From Dysgonomonas sp. UBA5412 (GTDB taxonomy: Bacteria; Bacteroidota; Bacteroidia; Bacteroidales; Dysgonomonadaceae): a stretch of 64,000 nucleotides of DNA. The notes under the pieces were generated by a model. It was not told the DNA's origin, did not search any database, and saw nothing but the letters and a program-made list of their open reading frames with translations. Made by a program: the position numbers and the translations under genes. Shown piece after piece: positions 1-8,749 of the stretch (the first letter of the stretch is position 1; each line of letters starts with the position of its first letter). Location of the stretch: contig DHNQ01000007.1 of the NCBI GenBank assembly GCA_002409595.1, positions 1 to 64,000 of the forward strand, given 5' to 3'.

Positions 1-10
1 TTTTGGATTA

Positions 11-1324
11 TTATTTACAAATATTAACCCCTGTCACATTATAGTCATAATTGCTTGTATTGGCTATTTCTTCATACTTGCCTGTTATTTTTTTTGCTTT
101 GCATAACGATATGCTATAATGTCCGTTGATGAGCTTTGCATAAGCTGCATACCACGAATTATGGTCTTTGTCGTAATATACACTGATGTCTTCATCCCCT
201 TTTTTATCTTCGTAATCAAATTTTGAGAGTTTGACGTATGTGAGTCCAAACAATGGATTTTTATTAGACTCTCCATAATATATTATATGTTCGCCACCAT
301 GTGCAGGAGTAAAAAGACTCCATGTTTTTTTATCTCGTTGATAGATAATTGTTGATGCGATAAAGTTTCTATATTTTCCATCCAATTCGTATATTACTAC
401 ACCCTCGCATTTCCATTGCATTGTATTGATGTCGAGACTGAGTATGCCAAGCACGTCTCCACTACGAAATGTGACAGAAAAGAATAGTTTACCATCTTTT
501 ATTATCGGGCTGCCGTCTTCAAAGTTGATAGGGTGGGGGTCAGCCTGACCAAATCCGCTTCCGTACCAGCATTTTGCGGCGGTGATGTTTATTTCTTCCT
601 CATGGTTTAATTGTGCTCCTATATACCATTTATAGTCTTCTATTTGTTTTATATCGGTAGTGTTTATAGTCAACGGAATGCTGTGATGATAAGTGGTATG
701 CCCGTCGTAGAAGGTGGAAAGATATATTTGATAATCGTGTCCGAAACAACCCGAAAATTGCAATCTTATATTGAATTTGTCACTTTTTATATCTGTTATT
801 TTGGTCATAAATTCTTTTTCTCCAGTTACTCCATTGAACGTTTCAAGTTTACTAACATCTAAAGAATTGTTTTTGATGGAGAATATCAATTTCATATTCG
901 TATCCTCATTTCCGAATTTGTATATATAGCGTCCCGATTTTCCGGAAAATTGCAAATCATAGGTTGCATAAGGGAAAAATGCTCCTATCATGATATATCC
1001 TTCCGCCGTTTGATTTTTAGAGTTTGATATGCTTATACTCTGTCCTGCATGAATAAAATACGGGTCGCCGGCTGTTATTTGTTTAGGATACAAATTGGTA
1101 TTAGCATCAAAAATATTGTAGTCTAACGAGAGTTTATTCATTGATATTCCCATATTGTAGACGTTGCGTGTTGCCCCTATACGCTTAAAGTGTAAATCGG
1201 AGATTGAATATGGTTTTCTTTCAGATTGCCCATTGATTTCTATTGCAATCGGGAAAGATATTAATAATATAATTGCAATACTTATAGTTCGGATAATACG
1301 ATCTCTATTCATTTTGTTTTTCAT
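11..1324 (-). CDS. Secreted protein of unknown function
   Basis: A 437-residue protein with a basic N-terminus and a hydrophobic stretch at about residues 12-30 that reads as a signal peptide, so it is probably exported. The mature part is rich in Trp, Tyr and Gly with alternating short strands, and the C-terminal half has phrases such as WSLFTPAHGGEHIIYYG and SWYAAYAKLINGHYSI. These resemble blade-like repeats of secreted carbohydrate-active beta-propeller proteins, but I cannot assign a family. A second Met at residue 5 is an equally good start. It is the last gene before the window edge, so its downstream neighbour is unknown. The reading frame is intact with no sign of decay. Confidence 0.7.
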   Translation of the reverse strand: MKNKMNRDRIIRTISIAIILLISFPIAIEINGQSERKPYSISDLHFKRIGATRNVYNMGISMNKLSLDYNIFDANTNLYPKQITAGDPYFIHAGQSISISNSKNQTAEGYIMIGAFFPYATYDLQFSGKSGRYIYKFGNEDTNMKLIFSIKNNSLDVSKLETFNGVTGEKEFMTKITDIKSDKFNIRLQFSGCFGHDYQIYLSTFYDGHTTYHHSIPLTINTTDIKQIEDYKWYIGAQLNHEEEINITAAKCWYGSGFGQADPHPINFEDGSPIIKDGKLFFSVTFRSGDVLGILSLDINTMQWKCEGVVIYELDGKYRNFIASTIIYQRDKKTWSLFTPAHGGEHIIYYGESNKNPLFGLTYVKLSKFDYEDKKGDEDISVYYDKDHNSWYAAYAKLINGHYSISLCKAKKITGKYEEIANTSNYDYNVTGVNICK

Positions 1325-1494
1325 TTTTGGGTATTGGGCATTATTAATTTGAAGAGACTCTTAATTTCTCTGTCTGTTTTGCTAATATAATCAATATTTA
1401 CAAGAATGTATTTCTGAAATGCCATATATATCTATATTACATTTATATTACTTAATAGATAAATAACTTTAGAAAAGGGTATTAATTAATACTA

Positions 1495-1527
1495 AAGGGG
1501 CAGCATATAATCTATATGCTGCCCCTT
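1495..1527 (-). terminator. Hairpin terminator downstream of the HdeD-like gene
   Basis: A perfect 15-bp inverted repeat (AAGGGGCAGCATATA and its complement) around a 3-base loop lies 22 bases past the stop of the HdeD-like gene. It separates that gene from the secreted protein gene downstream on the same strand. Confidence 0.75.
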
Positions 1528-1548
1528 CTTTACATTATATATTTTTAT

Positions 1549-2145
1549 TTAGTCATTAAGGTCTTTTTCATATTTCTCCATTTCGTTGTGCAACGATTTT
1601 AGTTTGCATCCTAAGTATATACGGAAGCATCCGTATGAAATGAAGGATATGCTAACTAGTGCTACGATAAAGCCTGTTGCAAAAACCGGACTCATAATGA
1701 ATATAAATGACATGATGACTCCGAGTATAGCTAATGCCATCAACCATCCCCATCCTTTTACGCTATTGCGTTGTAACTCGGCAGATGTACCGATTGCCCA
1801 AATGGATTGAAACATTACCCAGAAGCCTACAAAATAGGCAAGTAGTAGAGTTAATACATCAATAGGCATTGCAATAAGTATCAATCCGAACATCAAGTCT
1901 ATAATACCGCTTGCCAACGTCCATCCCCATCCTTTAAGTACATTCTTGTTTGATATTGCGAATATGATTTCGAAAATACCACTTACTAGAAATGCTGCTG
2001 CAAAGACAATTGCAAGTGCTACTAATGTTGTTAGCGGTGTAAATATAAACCAAATACCAAGTGCTAGGGCAAGGAGTCCTATTAAGATTGATACCCACCA
2101 AAATTTTACAGCTTTCTTTGCTGAATAGAATAAATCATTTTTCAT
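1549..2145 (-). CDS. HdeD/DUF308-family membrane protein
   Basis: A 198-residue, very hydrophobic protein with about six membrane segments arranged as three tandem helical hairpins, the pattern of the HdeD/DUF308 family. Internal similarity is visible between FWWVSILIGLLALALGIW, GWGWTLASGIIDLMFGLI and GWGWLMALAILGVIMSFI. In enterobacteria HdeD is linked to acid resistance, but for Bacteroidota members the function is not established. The short C-terminal tail is charged (EMEKYEKDLND) and probably cytoplasmic. It stands alone, with its own terminator and about 270 bases upstream to the acyltransferase gene. Confidence 0.8.
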   Translation of the reverse strand: MKNDLFYSAKKAVKFWWVSILIGLLALALGIWFIFTPLTTLVALAIVFAAAFLVSGIFEIIFAISNKNVLKGWGWTLASGIIDLMFGLILIAMPIDVLTLLLAYFVGFWVMFQSIWAIGTSAELQRNSVKGWGWLMALAILGVIMSFIFIMSPVFATGFIVALVSISFISYGCFRIYLGCKLKSLHNEMEKYEKDLND

Positions 2146-2414
2146 AATTTGTGCTTTTAGTTTAATATTCTAATAACTATATTTTCGTCCTTTGTAGTCT
2201 AAATAAATAACTAATTAGAAGAATGATCTAAAAATCTTTATTTAAAGAGATTTAAAAATTTATAATCAATCTTTATTTAGTTATTTAATATTATAAAGAT
2301 AGTTAATAGAGATATTTAACATGGTATGATTTTCTTCTTTTTTTCTATCGTTTTATGATTTTTTAAATATATGATGTTCTATTATTCTGATGCGATATTC
2401 TATTGTTCTTATCC

Positions 2415-3488
2415 CTAAACTATCCATTTGTTCAATACCGGTATTTTTCTTATAATAAGAACTACACCCAACGAGCACAGATATACAAAAAGGGCAAGTA
2501 AGGGAGCAGATATTATAGCGGGAAATGTTCCCGTATTTATATCTAAAAGTCCAAGAAGTATATTAAATAAGTCGTGTACTAAATATATTCCTAAGCTACA
2601 ATTTGCTAATAATGTGATGTATTTATTGTTCTTTAATTTATCAAATTTACTGTTATTACTTATCAAATTTTTTGCAAAAACAAATACAGAGTATGCCAAT
2701 ATCATAGTCAGCGGACTTATGTTTTCGAAATAATGTGTACTCAAAGCGCTCTCTGTTATAGCCGAATAGGTAGACCACGCAAGCATCCATACAACTATGA
2801 ATATTCCCGCTGCATATAATATTCTTCTTTGCAGTAAACTGAGGTCATATTTAGCAAAAAAATAGCCTGCTATGAAATAACCTGTATATGAGTATAACTC
2901 ATTTATTCCGAACGTTATATGGACATTGTATGCTGCATTTATCTTGGGTATTATTGCTCCGAATATCAGATATAGAATAAGAAAATAAACGTAATGTTTT
3001 TTCTCAGCATGGGCTGTGAAAATTCTTATAAGTGGAGACAGAATATAGATAGAAATTATGGCATACATAAACCAAAGATGATGCCACGGAATGTCAAAAA
3101 TTAAGCCTAGATATATCTTTTTCCAATCGTCTATTGTAACTTCTTTTAGATCTAATAATATAGACATAGTAGGGGATAGCGTGCGATATACTATTGCCCA
3201 AAAAACAAGAGCGATTACAAGTCTGGGTAAAGACTTAGTATATAGCTTCTTAAATGTTAAATTATATTTTGGATCAAGGATGATCATTCCACTCAGCATG
3301 AAAAAAACAGGAACACACCAACGAAGCATAGTCATGTTGTATGTGTTGAGTACATACCATTCACTTGTACCAATAGTAGAATACCATCTGGCTCCACATA
3401 CATGCATCATCAAAACTGCATAGATACTAAAAGTTCTTAAAATATCAGCATATAATATTCTATCTTTTTCTATCTTTTTCTCAATCAT
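2415..3488 (-). CDS. Acyltransferase family 3 membrane protein
   Basis: A 357-residue protein with about ten membrane segments. It begins with the family signature RILYADILRTFSIYAVLMMH, where the Arg and His (residue 29) match the conserved positions of acyltransferase family 3. These enzymes usually O-acetylate surface polysaccharides or peptidoglycan, with acyl groups moved across the inner membrane. No glycan biosynthesis genes flank it, so the acceptor cannot be guessed. It ends 269 bases upstream of the HdeD-like gene and begins 39 bases downstream of uvrC on the same strand. It may therefore be read through from uvrC. Confidence 0.85.
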   Translation of the reverse strand: MIEKKIEKDRILYADILRTFSIYAVLMMHVCGARWYSTIGTSEWYVLNTYNMTMLRWCVPVFFMLSGMIILDPKYNLTFKKLYTKSLPRLVIALVFWAIVYRTLSPTMSILLDLKEVTIDDWKKIYLGLIFDIPWHHLWFMYAIISIYILSPLIRIFTAHAEKKHYVYFLILYLIFGAIIPKINAAYNVHITFGINELYSYTGYFIAGYFFAKYDLSLLQRRILYAAGIFIVVWMLAWSTYSAITESALSTHYFENISPLTMILAYSVFVFAKNLISNNSKFDKLKNNKYITLLANCSLGIYLVHDLFNILLGLLDINTGTFPAIISAPLLALFVYLCSLGVVLIIRKIPVLNKWIV

Positions 3489-3527
3489 TTTATAAAAAAT
3501 CTATTAATGTGTGATAAGGATAATAGA

Positions 3528-5327
3528 TTACTCATTCTTATTTTCGAAATATTTTCTAATCAAAAGTGTTTTGTGTTTACCAACTATTTTTTCTAGCTCT
3601 TCATCTTTAGCAAGACGAATCCTTTTTACACTTCTGAATTCTTTTAGAAGGAGACGTTTTGTTTCGTCACCTACACCTTTTATATTATCAAGTTCCGATT
3701 TTATCTGATGTTTGCTACGTTGATTTCGATGAAATGTTATCCCAAACCTATGTGCCTCATCTCTAATGTGTTGTATTATTTTAAGAGATTCCGAATTTTT
3801 ATCCAAATATAGAGGTATGGAGTCCTCCGGATAATATATTTCCTCGAGACGTTTGGCTATACCTACAATTGCAATTTTACCGTATATGCCTAAAGCTTTA
3901 AGAGATTCGCAAGCAGCACTCAACTGACCTTTACCTCCGTCTATTACAACGAGTTGGGGTAGGGGAGTGCCCTCTTCTAATAGTCTGTGATAACGTCTGT
4001 AGACAACTTCACGCATCGTAGAAAAATCATCGGGACCTACGACAGTCTTTACATTAAAATGACGATAGTCTTTTTTTGAAGGTTTTCCCATTTTGAACAC
4101 CACACAAGCCGATACTGGGTTAGTACCTTGGATATTAGAGTTATCAAAACACTCTATATGAGTTGGTAACTCCTTCAAATTCAGATCCTTCTGCATCTCT
4201 TTCAGTATTCTTACACTGCGTTGTTCAGGGTTCAGGCTTTCTGCTTTTTTTAATTTGTCTAATTTGTACTGTCTTACGTTTTGTGTGGAAAGAAGCAATA
4301 ATTTTTTCTTGTCTCCACGCTGTGGAATTGAGAATTCAGTACCTTCAATAGTTACATCAGGATAGAAAGGCACTACAATTTCTTTTGCTTTTGATCCAAA
4401 ACGCTCTCGCACCTCTACAATACCTAACCCAAGCAATTCTTCCTTCGCTTCCTCGATGCGTTTTTTATATTCGAATGTATATGCTTGAATGATCGCTCCG
4501 TTGTGTACATTCAAATAATTTATATATGCAGAATTTTCATCTTCATCATAACTATATACATCTATATTGTAATTTATATTGCTGACTACGGTAGATTTAT
4601 TTTTGAAGTTCTCTACAAGCAGATATTTTTCTTTCAGTTTATTAGCCTCCTCAAATTCTTGTCTGTCGGCTAGTTCCTGCATTTTTGCATAAATATTATT
4701 GCTTACAATATTTGTATTCCCTTTTAATATTTCTTTTATAGATTCAATATTTTTATTGTAATCTTCAAATTCCTGCAATCCTATACATGGACCCAAACAC
4801 CTTTTTATATGATATTCCAGACAGACTTTATATTTTCCTTCTGCAATCTTCTCTGGTGTTAAATTTAAAGAGCATGTACGGATAGGGTAAAGTTTATGTA
4901 TAAATTCTAATAATATTTTTACACTAAATACATTAGAATAAGGGCCAAAATATTGTGAGCCATCCTTTAAAAGCTTTCTAGTTAGTTCTACTCTTGGATA
5001 ATATTCATTTTTTATAACGATAGAAGGGTAGGACTTATCATCTTTTAGTAAAACATTATATTTTGGCTGAAATTCTTTTATAAGACTGTTTTCCAGCAAT
5101 AAAGTATCTGCTTCTGTTTCTACTATAATATATTTTATGTCACGAATCTTACTAACTAAAATTCGTGTCTTTGGACTATCATGATTTTTTGTAAAATATG
5201 AAGAAACTCTTTTTTTTAGATTTTTTGCTTTACCTACGTATATTATTACCCCTTTATCATCATAATATTGATAACAACCGGGCTTTTCAGGAATATTTTG
5301 TATAATATTTTTTAGATATTCGTTCAT
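3528..5327 (-). CDS. uvrC: Excinuclease ABC subunit C
   Basis: UvrC makes both incisions in nucleotide excision repair after UvrB loading. Domains seen in order in 599 residues: an N-terminal GIY-YIG nuclease (GCYQYY at 17-22, IIYVGK at 28-33), a cysteine cluster (CSLNL, KVCLEYH, KRCLGPC) at about 150-180 that fits the reported Fe-S site of the family, a UVR motif (MQELADRQEFEEANKLKEKY), the RNase H-like endonuclease core (ECFDNSNIQGT, VVIDGGKGQLSAA), and C-terminal helix-hairpin-helix motifs (IKGVGDETKRLLLKEF). Length is normal for the family. It follows apt by 48 bases and probably shares its transcript. uvrB is also in this window, 30 kb away. Confidence 0.97.
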   Translation of the reverse strand: MNEYLKNIIQNIPEKPGCYQYYDDKGVIIYVGKAKNLKKRVSSYFTKNHDSPKTRILVSKIRDIKYIIVETEADTLLLENSLIKEFQPKYNVLLKDDKSYPSIVIKNEYYPRVELTRKLLKDGSQYFGPYSNVFSVKILLEFIHKLYPIRTCSLNLTPEKIAEGKYKVCLEYHIKRCLGPCIGLQEFEDYNKNIESIKEILKGNTNIVSNNIYAKMQELADRQEFEEANKLKEKYLLVENFKNKSTVVSNINYNIDVYSYDEDENSAYINYLNVHNGAIIQAYTFEYKKRIEEAKEELLGLGIVEVRERFGSKAKEIVVPFYPDVTIEGTEFSIPQRGDKKKLLLLSTQNVRQYKLDKLKKAESLNPEQRSVRILKEMQKDLNLKELPTHIECFDNSNIQGTNPVSACVVFKMGKPSKKDYRHFNVKTVVGPDDFSTMREVVYRRYHRLLEEGTPLPQLVVIDGGKGQLSAACESLKALGIYGKIAIVGIAKRLEEIYYPEDSIPLYLDKNSESLKIIQHIRDEAHRFGITFHRNQRSKHQIKSELDNIKGVGDETKRLLLKEFRSVKRIRLAKDEELEKIVGKHKTLLIRKYFENKNE

Positions 5328-5375
5328 TTATACGTAAGAATATAAATTTATTTGTCTTTTATGGTAAAATTCTTT

Positions 5376-5927
5376 CTATATAGAAAATTCTATTAATGCA
5401 TCTACATCTATATTTTCTGGAAATAACTCTCTTCCTTTCAGATCTTTTAATTCTATAATAAAATTAATATATATTTTCTTCACATTCATTCTTTTTACTA
5501 GATTATATGCTGCAAACATTGTTCCTCCCGTTGCCAAAAGGTCATCATGTATGAGAACAATATCATCTTCTGAGAGAGAATCTTTATGTATTTGTATTCT
5601 ATCTAGTCCATATTCCTTCGAATATTCTTCTTCAAACACTTCTGCCGGCAATTTTCCCGGCTTTCTTATTGGAACAAAACCTGCACCTAGTTCAAGAGCC
5701 ATGATTGGACCCATAATAAAACCTCTCGATTCTATGCCAACTACTTTCGTAATTCCTTTATTTCTGTAGTCATCTAATAACACTTCGGTTAGTGTAGATA
5801 GAGATTCCTTTGTCTTAAATAGGGGAGTTACATCTTTAAATTGTATTCCGGGAATTGGAAAATCCGGAATATTCCTAACTGTTTTTCTTAAAAAAAGTAG
5901 CTTTTCTTCTCTAGTTTTTTGTTCCAT
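5376..5927 (-). CDS. apt: Adenine phosphoribosyltransferase
   Basis: Converts adenine and PRPP to AMP and pyrophosphate in purine salvage. The 183-residue protein has the hood region FPIPGIQFKDVTPLF and the PRPP-binding loop VLIHDDLLATGGTMFA, both typical of Apt, with RKPGKLP between them. It lies upstream of uvrC on the same strand. The 99 bases between its start and the mnmG stop contain two parS motifs (5948-5963 and 6003-6018), so its promoter region may overlap sites bound by ParB. Confidence 0.96.
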   Translation of the reverse strand: MEQKTREEKLLFLRKTVRNIPDFPIPGIQFKDVTPLFKTKESLSTLTEVLLDDYRNKGITKVVGIESRGFIMGPIMALELGAGFVPIRKPGKLPAEVFEEEYSKEYGLDRIQIHKDSLSEDDIVLIHDDLLATGGTMFAAYNLVKRMNVKKIYINFIIELKDLKGRELFPENIDVDALIEFSI

Positions 5928-5947
5928 TTTTACTCTATTTTCATCTA

Positions 5948-5963
5948 TGTTCCACGTGAAACA
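5948..5963. other. parS: parS centromere site 1
   Basis: TGTTCCACGTGAAACA matches the parS consensus TGTTNCACGTGAAACA at every fixed position and, as I recall it, equals the site in B. subtilis spo0J. ParB (Spo0J) clamps load here for chromosome segregation. It lies between mnmG and apt. Confidence 0.88.
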
Positions 5964-6002
5964 CGGATGATTTTACTTATTTTTTGTTGTTTATTTTTGC
6001 TA

Positions 6003-6018
6003 TGTTTCACGTGAAACA
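6003..6018. other. parS: parS centromere site 2
   Basis: TGTTTCACGTGAAACA is a perfect 16-bp palindrome and a full parS consensus. It lies 55 bases centre to centre from site 1 and 9 bases past the mnmG stop codon. Confidence 0.92.
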
Positions 6019-6026
6019 ACGTCTTT

Positions 6027-7901
6027 TTATCTTCCTAAAAGTACTAATAAAATTGATATATCGTTAGGGGAAACACCGGGTATTCTACTTGCTTGAGCTA
6101 TTGTTTCCGGATCTATTTTTGATAATTTTTGACGAGCTTCAGTTGATAAAGATTGAATATTTTCATAATCAAATTTACCTTTTATACGTATGTTTTCGAG
6201 CCGTGAAATCTTCTCAGCTATCAATTGTTCTCTTTTTATATAGCCGTCATATTTTATTATTATCTCCACAGCCTCCTTTATTTCCTCTTTTCTATTAGGT
6301 ATTTTATCTAGTTCTTCTTTGAAAGCAGGAATGTAGTTCTCTATATTCTCTATTGTTATTTGAGGTCTTGTTATTACATCTTTTAGTTTAGTTCGTTGCT
6401 TAAGAGGAGTCGTTCCCAGTTCATTTAATCTGTCATTAGTGTACTCCGGCTTCAACGAATAATTTGACGTGAAGTCTATTATTCTGGCTATCTCTTCCTT
6501 CTTTTGATTTAGCAGGTTGATTCTTTCTTCCTTTGCCAAGCCTATATTATAACTCTTTTCCGTTAAGCGAATATCAGCATCATCTTGCCTTAATAGTATT
6601 CTATATTCTGCTCTTGATGTAAACATTCGGTATGGTTCATCTACGCCTTTAGTTACAAGATCGTCGATTAATACACCTATATATGCCTCATCTCTTTTCA
6701 GTATAAAGTCGTTTCCTCCGTGTGTTTTTATATGAGCATTTATACCTGCAATCAATCCCTGACCTCCGGCTTCTTCATATCCGGTAGTTCCATTTATCTG
6801 TCCTGCAAAAAACAGATTGTCGATTAACTTCGTTTCCAACGTATGTTTTAATTGTGTAGGGTCGAAGAAATCGTATTCTATTGCATAACCCGGTCTGTAG
6901 ATATGGATATTTCTGAAAGCCGGAATCTTTTGCAAAGCTTCGATTTGGATGTCGAGAGGGAGAGAAGAAGAGAATCCATTCAGGTAATATTCTTGAGTGT
7001 TTTCACCCTCCGGCTCTAAGAACAATTGATGTGAAATCTTCTCCGCAAATGTAACGACCTTTGTTTCTATACTCGGACAATATCTTGGTCCAAGGCTTCT
7101 TATTTGTCCATTGTATAAAGGAGACTCATCTAATCTGCTTCGCAATGTTTCATGTACTTCTTCATTCGTAAATGTTATCCAGCAACTAAGCTGCTTCAAT
7201 GATCGGGCAGGGAAGTCGAGATACGAAAATTTATGAAAATCATCATCTCCCTTCTGTTCCTCCATCAGGCTGAAGTCAACACTTCTACCATCTATTCTTG
7301 CCGGAGTTCCGGTCTTCATTCTATCCGTTTTGAATCCCGCTTCTTTAAGTTGCTCCGTAATTCCGAATGAAGCAGGTTCAGAAACTCGACCTCCTCCCAG
7401 TTGAACTTTCCCTACATGAATAAGTCCGTTTAAGAAAGTTCCATTAGTCAAAATAACCGATTTAGCCGAGAAATTTACACCCATTGCAGTCTTTACACCT
7501 GTCACGCTTTTTCCCTCCATATTGAGAGATGTGACTACATCCTGCCATATAAAAAGATTGTTAGTGTTTTCTAATATCTCTCTCCATTTAAGGATGAACT
7601 GGGCTCTATCGCTTTGCGCTCTCGGACTCCACATAGCCGGTCCTTTCGATTTGTTGAGCATTCTGAACTGTATGGCTGTCTTGTCCGTTACAATTCCCAT
7701 TTGGCCTCCTAAAGCGTCTATTTCACGAACAATTTGCCCCTTTGCTATACCTCCCACAGCAGGGTTACAGCTCATTTGGGCAATCTTGTTCATATCCATT
7801 GTTATTAGCAGCGTCTTCGAACCCAAGTTTGCCGCGGCCGCGGCTGCTTCGCAGCCCGCATGACCTGCTCCGACTACAATAACGTCGTATTTAAAATTCA
7901 T
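6027..7901 (-). CDS. mnmG: tRNA U34 carboxymethylaminomethyl synthase, FAD subunit
   Basis: MnmG (GidA) works with MnmE to modify uridine 34 in the wobble position of several tRNAs, using FAD, NADH and methylene-tetrahydrofolate. The 624 residues contain the N-terminal dinucleotide motif VVGAGHAGCEAAAA, the GidA signatures CNPAVGGIAKGQIVREID and GPRYCPSIETKV, the FAD-binding NGTTGYEEAGGQGLIAG, and the C-terminal helical MnmE-binding domain. Length is normal. A TAnnTTTG -7 box lies 36 bases upstream. mnmG is often near the replication origin together with parS or parAB, which agrees with the parS pair just downstream. The parAB genes themselves are not in this window. Confidence 0.97.
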   Translation of the reverse strand: MNFKYDVIVVGAGHAGCEAAAAAANLGSKTLLITMDMNKIAQMSCNPAVGGIAKGQIVREIDALGGQMGIVTDKTAIQFRMLNKSKGPAMWSPRAQSDRAQFILKWREILENTNNLFIWQDVVTSLNMEGKSVTGVKTAMGVNFSAKSVILTNGTFLNGLIHVGKVQLGGGRVSEPASFGITEQLKEAGFKTDRMKTGTPARIDGRSVDFSLMEEQKGDDDFHKFSYLDFPARSLKQLSCWITFTNEEVHETLRSRLDESPLYNGQIRSLGPRYCPSIETKVVTFAEKISHQLFLEPEGENTQEYYLNGFSSSLPLDIQIEALQKIPAFRNIHIYRPGYAIEYDFFDPTQLKHTLETKLIDNLFFAGQINGTTGYEEAGGQGLIAGINAHIKTHGGNDFILKRDEAYIGVLIDDLVTKGVDEPYRMFTSRAEYRILLRQDDADIRLTEKSYNIGLAKEERINLLNQKKEEIARIIDFTSNYSLKPEYTNDRLNELGTTPLKQRTKLKDVITRPQITIENIENYIPAFKEELDKIPNRKEEIKEAVEIIIKYDGYIKREQLIAEKISRLENIRIKGKFDYENIQSLSTEARQKLSKIDPETIAQASRIPGVSPNDISILLVLLGR

Positions 7902-7936
7902 ATTATATGTCTGTTTGGATAAAATTAATCTAGGCG

Positions 7937-7944
7937 CAAAGTTA
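7937..7944 (-). promoter_or_regulatory. -7 box (TAACTTTG) for mnmG
   Basis: Exact match to the Bacteroidota -7 consensus TAnnTTTG, 36 bases upstream of the mnmG start. No clear TTTG element was found at the usual distance upstream. Confidence 0.5.
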
Positions 7945-8004
7945 GTATTTTATTATCTTTTTTTTGATAATTATTTTGTGAGTCAAAAGTTCCGATTTCT
8001 TCAT

Positions 8005-8739
8005 TTAGTTATTATTCGCATTTTCAATAACTCTTCTTACTATTTCTGGATCTGTCTCTAAAATAGAATATTCTTCATTTTCATCGCTAAATATAGGTGA
8101 TTTGTATTCCATATATCCTTCATATCTGTTTCGAAACGAACCATGAAATTCTTTTATATTTATATCGGTAAGTTCTTTTATATTATTCTCCGTAATTCCT
8201 CCACCGGGCATAATTATAATTCGCTCGTTAGCTACATTTATCAATTTACTTAGAACTTCTTTGCCCTCAGTTGCTGTAATTTTTCCTCCTGAGGTAAGAA
8301 TGCGATCACAACCAAGTTCTATAATATCTTCAAGGGATTGAAATAAGTCAGCACATCTATCGAAAGCTCTGTGAAAAGTTATGCTCATACGATATGAACG
8401 GGCTATATCTGCAAGTTCTCCATTTCTATTTTTGTCGATGGAACCGTCTGAATTCAATATTCCAAATACAACCCCATCACAGCCTGCTTTTCCACAATGA
8501 TGAATGTCCCTTTTCATTAGTTCAAATTCTAATTCAGTGTATAAAAAGTCTCCGCCACGAGGTCTTATTATTGTATTTAGTTGTATATCAATCAATTCCC
8601 TGCTTCTTTCTATTTGAGAGAGGGCAGGAGTAGTACCTCCTTCACCCAGATTGTCGCACAATTCTACTCTTACTGCACCTCCCTCTTGTGCATTAATGGC
8701 TGATTGTACTGAATTTGCACACACTTCCAATGTTATCAT
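8005..8739 (-). CDS. cutC: CutC family protein
   Basis: A 244-residue TIM-barrel protein of the CutC family. It starts MITLEVCANSVQSAINAQEGG and carries the family phrases RVELCDNLGEGGTTP, TIIRPRGGDF, GVVFGILNSDG, ITFHRAFDR and RILTSGG. The family was first linked to copper homeostasis in E. coli, but the copper role is disputed and the biochemical activity is unknown. It starts 10 bases downstream of the YgiQ-type gene and is almost certainly co-transcribed with it. Confidence 0.93.
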   Translation of the reverse strand: MITLEVCANSVQSAINAQEGGAVRVELCDNLGEGGTTPALSQIERSRELIDIQLNTIIRPRGGDFLYTELEFELMKRDIHHCGKAGCDGVVFGILNSDGSIDKNRNGELADIARSYRMSITFHRAFDRCADLFQSLEDIIELGCDRILTSGGKITATEGKEVLSKLINVANERIIIMPGGGITENNIKELTDINIKEFHGSFRNRYEGYMEYKSPIFSDENEEYSILETDPEIVRRVIENANNN

Positions 8740-8749
8740 ACTGCTTATG

